A DNA stretch of 41,660 nt from an uncultured Lentisphaeria bacterium. GTDB lineage: Bacteria > Verrucomicrobiota > Lentisphaeria > Victivallales > UBA1829. The notes beneath the pieces are model-generated. The model had not been told where the DNA came from. It worked only from the letters and a program-made list of their open reading frames with translations, and did not search any database. Location: the NCBI GenBank assembly GCA_905197955.1, contig CAJKAR010000038.1, forward strand, positions 1 to 41,660, given 5' to 3'. Below, piece by piece: positions 38,036-41,660 of the stretch. The position numbers and the translations under genes are program-made. Position 1 is the first letter of the stretch, and every line of letters begins with the position of its first letter.

Positions 38036-38821
38036 TCAGTATTGATGATACTTTTTATTTGCATCATAGAGTTTTTTGATCTTGAAGGCTGTGACCAGAG
38101 CTCCGAGACTCTGCGACGATGCGCTCATATCGAGATGCAGGACATTGCCCTTGCCGGAATGCCGTGTGACAATCAGTCCTTTGTTGCTTGTATCATTTGC
38201 GGTGTTGTCGTTGATGACACTGAATGCGTGACGGGACGTGCCGCGCATGGAATCGCCTGCAATGATTGTGCGGGAGGTTCCTTTGACGATATATCCCAGC
38301 GAATCATCCGCCTTGAGGATTGCGGATCGGCGGGTCGCTTCGACAAGAGTTCTGCTTCCTCGATACGTTGCGCTCAAGCCAAAGGTTTGCCAGATAATCA
38401 TTCCGCCTTCAGCCCCCACCTTGAAATCTTCGGTGCAGCGGAAGGGTTTTGTTTTCCGGATGTTTTTGGATACATCGTAAGAGAAATCGCCGCTGGTACC
38501 AACCTCGCGAGGCTTCAGGTCGGAGGTTTGCGTGAGAAGAAGTTGACCGACCCAGGGAATTTGCAGCGGATCGTCCTGAAAAAAGAGCGGAGCGGGAAAA
38601 TAATCATCGAAACTGTCCGCGTACATGGTCAGCGAGATTCCGGTCTGCTTCAGATTGCTCAGGCATCCGATGGAGGAGGCTTTCTGTCTTGCCGAGTTCA
38701 ACGCGGGAAGAAGAAGGCCTGCAAGGATGGCGATGACCGCTACTACAACGAGGAGTTCTATGAGTGTAAAACTCCGTGTTTCATCTTTTCTTTTTCTTCC
38801 TGTGCGGACGTGGTGTTTCAT
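38036..38821 (-). CDS. Pseudopilin-like protein (prepilin N-terminal motif, degenerate H-X9-DG)
   Basis: A 261-residue protein with a basic leader, then FTLIELLVVVAVIAILAGLL and LLPALNSARQKA, the type IV pilin/type II secretion N-terminal signal. Ser, not Gly, precedes the cleavage site. The C-terminal HSGKGNVLHLDM keeps the His and Asp of H-X9-DG but has Met for Gly. It is paired with the downstream giant glycoside hydrolase and divergent from an AraC gene, the same arrangement as the pair at 8473-11457. Role unknown; possibly a secretion or surface-display partner of the hydrolase (inference). Confidence 0.87.
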   Translation of the reverse strand: MKHHVRTGRKRKDETRSFTLIELLVVVAVIAILAGLLLPALNSARQKASSIGCLSNLKQTGISLTMYADSFDDYFPAPLFFQDDPLQIPWVGQLLLTQTSDLKPREVGTSGDFSYDVSKNIRKTKPFRCTEDFKVGAEGGMIIWQTFGLSATYRGSRTLVEATRRSAILKADDSLGYIVKGTSRTIIAGDSMRGTSRHAFSVINDNTANDTSNKGLIVTRHSGKGNVLHLDMSASSQSLGALVTAFKIKKLYDANKKYHQY

Positions 38822-39089
38822 AAAAATCTCCCTGCTGTTTTGTATTTCCGTTTCTAGTTTTGCCGGTCTGCACGTATCCGAACCGTCTGGACTGGGGTTC
38901 TGAATGGATCGCCTGTTTAGAGGGGTTTTCTTGAAAAATCCCCTGGAAAGCCCTCCTGTTTTCCGAAGAATCGGGAAGTCGGGAAAGCTCTCCTTCTGAT
39001 CGATATGCTCCTTGCTTTTGTTCGATTCTAATTATATATTAATCCATCGGATTTGTGAATATACGAAAAAGTCGAAAGCATATACTTTT

Positions 39090-39947
39090 ATGATTTTAGA
39101 AGAGCAAAATGCCTTTTTTCGGATTCAGACCGGACTTCGTCTGCGTCTCAGTCATTTTCATGACAATCTTTCGTTTGTGCACAAACTGCACAGTTGTCAT
39201 CCGGTGAACCGGCTGCTGTACATCCGGGAGTATCCCGGCAGCAATGCGTATATTTACGATTATAAAGCGGAGAAAAAATTTTTCCTCCGGGAAGGATATC
39301 TTTATTTTTATCCCTGTTTCCGGGAGATTGAAATTTATCAGGAACAGGATCTTGCGTATCGTTCCATTCACTTCAATGTGGATCTGTTTGACTGCGGGGA
39401 TCTTTTTGCGGGGAGTCCGGTCCGGGAACTGGGAGGGGAGCTTGCAGAAGGAATTGCGAAGCTGCCTGCTGCACCGAAATCGATCCGGGACTGCTGTCTT
39501 TTCAATGCCGTACTGAACCATCTGACTGCTGCCCTGCTGGAGAATGAGGAGGAGTTTATCTGGAATCCGATTTTGCGGGAATCGAAATACCGGGATCTTT
39601 TTCGATATGTCCATGAGAATCTGTCAGCGGAACTTTCTGTGGAGTCCCTGGCGGCGTTTATGAAAATGGGGCGCGAAGTGTTTTCCCGCAGATTCCGGGC
39701 GGATTTCGGGTTTCCGCCGAAGGAGTTTCTGACTCGAATGCTTCTGAGTCGTGCTTCGGATCTTCTTCTTTCTCCAAATATGCGTGTAAAGGAGGTTGCC
39801 GCACGATTGAAATTTCAGAATGAGTTCTATTTTTCCCGTTTTTTTCGGAAACACACCAATATTCCGCCCAGCGATTACAGCCGTTTTTACAGAGATGACT
39901 CTCGTTCTGAGACGGATGATAGAAAACTAAAGAAGGAGATGTCATGA
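39090..39947 (+). CDS. AraC family transcriptional regulator
   Basis: A 285-residue regulator from the ATG at 39090; upstream in-frame starts are TTG only and lack sequence support, though the ribosome-binding site here is weak. The N-terminal ~170 residues form a cupin-like sensing domain (HPVNRLLYIREYPG, then FYPCFREIEIYQE). The C-terminal ~100 residues hold two helix-turn-helix motifs (LSVESLAAFMKMGREVFSRR and RVKEVAARLKFQNEFYFSRF), ending NIPPSDYSRFYR. It is divergent from the pseudopilin-hydrolase pair, with 268 bp between the starts in which I saw no other gene. It overlaps the following CocE-like gene by 4 bp (ATGA), so regulator and enzyme are translationally coupled. Confidence 0.9.
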   Translation: MILEEQNAFFRIQTGLRLRLSHFHDNLSFVHKLHSCHPVNRLLYIREYPGSNAYIYDYKAEKKFFLREGYLYFYPCFREIEIYQEQDLAYRSIHFNVDLFDCGDLFAGSPVRELGGELAEGIAKLPAAPKSIRDCCLFNAVLNHLTAALLENEEEFIWNPILRESKYRDLFRYVHENLSAELSVESLAAFMKMGREVFSRRFRADFGFPPKEFLTRMLLSRASDLLLSPNMRVKEVAARLKFQNEFYFSRFFRKHTNIPPSDYSRFYRDDSRSETDDRKLKKEMS

Positions 39948-41587
39948 GTAAAATTCTGACAGAAATGGTTCCCATGCGTGATGGAATCAAATTGTTTACC
40001 ACCATTCATTTTCCGGAGGGGCAGGGGCCTTTTCCGGTGATTCTAGTTCGGAATCTCTATCGAGGGAAAGGGAACGTTGCTTCGCAGCAGGAGGTGACGG
40101 AACGCGGGATTGCGCTGGTGGAACAGGATGTCCGCGGCAGCGGTTTGTCTGAGGGCCGATGGGAAAATCCATGGATTCAGGAGGCGGACGATGGAGAAGA
40201 TTGTCTTAATTGGCTGGTATCCCAGCCATGGTGCAATGGCCGGGCTGCTATGCGTGGCGGATCGTATCTTGGTGCAACTCAATGGTTTGCTGCAAAAAGC
40301 GGAAGTGAGGTTCTTGTTGCATTTTCTCCGGGAATTGCGCCCTGCAACTATCATGAAAGTCCGAAATATCAGGGGGGCGCCTTTATTCTTCAGCAAAACA
40401 TTGTGTGGGCTCTGGGAACCTGGAAACGAAACGGGGCCTATGACAATACACCATTTGACACGGAGTTGCTGTCGAATCATCTTCCTTTGCTGGATATCGA
40501 CGAAACTGCAGGGCTTGGCGAAGTTCCTTTCTGGCGGAAATGGCTGTCGCATCCGTGTTATGACGACTACTGGCGGGAGTTTGATCTGGCATCGTTTACG
40601 GATCGCATCAAGGCTCCTGCGTTCGTCTGGAGCGGCTGGTTCGACATCTATACGCAGGGCGCGCTTGACAGTTTTATGCTGATGCGTCAATCCGCCGGAA
40701 GCGAAGAGGCCCGCTCTCTGACCCGGTGTGTGATTGGTCCATGGGCGCACAGTGAGCCCGCCGGAGAGATTCCGTTGGGTGATGGCGAGTTTTCCCGACG
40801 GAAATTTGTGGAGGAGCCGGAAAAAGCGTTTCTGGAAGCCCGTTTGAAAGACGAAGTTCCGCCGCCTGTTGAGCCCTTACTCTACTTCATGCTCGGAAAG
40901 AACGAGTGGCGGACTGCGGAATGCTGGCCGCCGGCAGGGGGGCGCGAACAGAATTTCTATCTTCACAGCGCAGGAGCTGCCAACACACGTTTCGGCGACG
41001 GAGTCCTTTCCACGCTTCCGCCTGAACAGGAAATGCCGGATTGTTTTATCAGCGATCCGCGGAATCCTGTCCCGACGACTGGAGGACATGGAATCTGCGT
41101 TCCCTGTGGATCGCATGACCAGTCTGAGGTGGAACAGCGGAGTGATGTCCTTGTCTATACTTCGGAGATCCTTTCCGCTCCGCTCACGATCGCCGGACGC
41201 ATTTTTGTCTGTCTTCATGCCTCAAGCACTGCTCCGGATACGGACTTTACTGCAAAACTGGTTGATGTCTATCCGGATGGACGAGCCTTCAACATTGCCA
41301 ACGGCATTCTGCGGACTCGTTACCGCAATTCCATGGAGAAAGCGGAACTTCTTCGTCCCGGAGAGATCGCAGAATATAAGATTGATCTCTGGAGTGTAGC
41401 GAACTGTTTCCTTCCGGGACATCGGATTCGTCTGGAGATTGCCGGCAGCGATTTCCCGGAATTCAGCCGGAACAATCAGACTGGCGGATCTATCGCGGAA
41501 GATACCGAACTGCGGATTGCCCGACAGACTGTTTATCATGACAAGACCCATCTTTCCCGCCTGATCCTTCCTGTGTTGGAAGCGTAA
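39944..41587 (+). CDS. CocE/NonD (X-Pro dipeptidyl-peptidase S15) family hydrolase
   Basis: A 547-residue cytoplasmic alpha/beta hydrolase; no signal peptide. The family landmarks are VPMRDGIKLFTTIHFPEG at the N-terminus, VEQDVRGSGLSEG, nucleophile S107 in MRGGSYLGATQW, a probable Asp in WSGWFDIYTQGALDSF and His in IGPWAHS. The C-terminal jelly-roll (about 380-547) includes LVYTSEILSAPLTIAGRIFV and PGHRIRLEIAGSDFPEFSRN, as in CocE/XPDPP. It may act as an esterase or amidase on a small product taken up by the cell. The substrate is unknown. Coupled to the AraC gene. Confidence 0.92.
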   Translation: MSKILTEMVPMRDGIKLFTTIHFPEGQGPFPVILVRNLYRGKGNVASQQEVTERGIALVEQDVRGSGLSEGRWENPWIQEADDGEDCLNWLVSQPWCNGRAAMRGGSYLGATQWFAAKSGSEVLVAFSPGIAPCNYHESPKYQGGAFILQQNIVWALGTWKRNGAYDNTPFDTELLSNHLPLLDIDETAGLGEVPFWRKWLSHPCYDDYWREFDLASFTDRIKAPAFVWSGWFDIYTQGALDSFMLMRQSAGSEEARSLTRCVIGPWAHSEPAGEIPLGDGEFSRRKFVEEPEKAFLEARLKDEVPPPVEPLLYFMLGKNEWRTAECWPPAGGREQNFYLHSAGAANTRFGDGVLSTLPPEQEMPDCFISDPRNPVPTTGGHGICVPCGSHDQSEVEQRSDVLVYTSEILSAPLTIAGRIFVCLHASSTAPDTDFTAKLVDVYPDGRAFNIANGILRTRYRNSMEKAELLRPGEIAEYKIDLWSVANCFLPGHRIRLEIAGSDFPEFSRNNQTGGSIAEDTELRIARQTVYHDKTHLSRLILPVLEA

Positions 41588-41590
41588 GCC

Positions 41591-41660
41591 TGTGAGCCTT
41601 TGCGGAAAAACGCAAAGGCGGTCTGAAAGTTTAGGGAAAGAGGAGAGCGCGAGAGGAGAA
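41591..41660 (+). repeat. Dispersed repeat family B, second copy cut by the window edge
   Basis: Matches 29466-29535 at 67 of 70 positions, including the GCCTTTGCG/CGCAAAGGC hairpin and the GAGAGCGCGAGAGGAGAA stretch. It starts 3 bp after the CocE-like stop codon, so in this position its full form would serve as that gene's terminator. Confidence 0.85.

Overview
The window looks like a chromosomal segment of a carbohydrate-degrading, anaerobic Lentisphaerota (Victivallis-like) bacterium. This placement is an inference. It rests on pseudopilin-like proteins with the FTLIELL/H-X9-DG signature sitting next to large secreted glycoside hydrolases and AraC regulators, on an [FeFe]-hydrogenase sensory module, and on IS66 elements. 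No rRNA, tRNA or CRISPR array was seen.

Layout. (1) 1-2675: an IS66-family element (tnpA, tnpB, tnpC) whose left end is rearranged, with a doubled terminal repeat and a duplicated 55-bp segment. (2) 2524-6116, minus strand: a His-Xaa-Ser peptide-modification operon, hxsA-hxsD-hxsB-hxsC. It is AT-rich compared with its surroundings, and the IS66 element cuts off the C-terminal part of HxsC. (3) 6477-12445: secreted acetylxylan-esterase-like protein, then a locus of AraC regulator / divergent pseudopilin / glycoside hydrolase. (4) 12709-16973: a sugar ABC importer operon (TPR protein, membrane-anchored binding protein, two permeases) without its own ATPase. (5) 17189-22319, minus: a small membrane protein, orphan OppD-type ATPase, TPR protein, MutL and a ferredoxin-type aldo/keto reductase, tightly coupled. 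(6) 22392-27426, minus: an unusual mraZ cluster with no rsmH between mraZ and the next genes. It holds a small membrane protein at the ftsL position, a class B PBP-like protein lacking its transpeptidase domain, a SEDS (FtsW/RodA) protein, an ornithine-lipid-type acyltransferase pair (olsB-like, plsC/olsA-like) and a divergent CobS-like membrane protein. (7) 27747-28982: a lipoprotein beta-lactamase-fold hydrolase. (8) 28983-29704: a gene-free stretch with a candidate small RNA and two families of hairpin-rich dispersed repeats. (9) 29705-34596, minus: a sensory [FeFe]-hydrogenase (HydS-like, PAS-containing), a SpoIIE-type phosphatase, an attenuator-like leader, a TM1266-type regulator and HydG. 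(10) 34751-41587: a second AraC / pseudopilin / giant glycoside hydrolase locus, with a CocE-family hydrolase translationally coupled to the AraC gene.

The main points of interest are the disrupted Hxs system, the twice-repeated regulator/pseudopilin/hydrolase architecture, the PBP pedestal without an enzyme domain beside a SEDS protein, the four 10-bp-phased TGGAA repeats over the mraZ promoter, the attenuator-like leader inside the hydrogenase operon, and a dispersed multi-hairpin repeat whose two copies differ by compensatory base changes.
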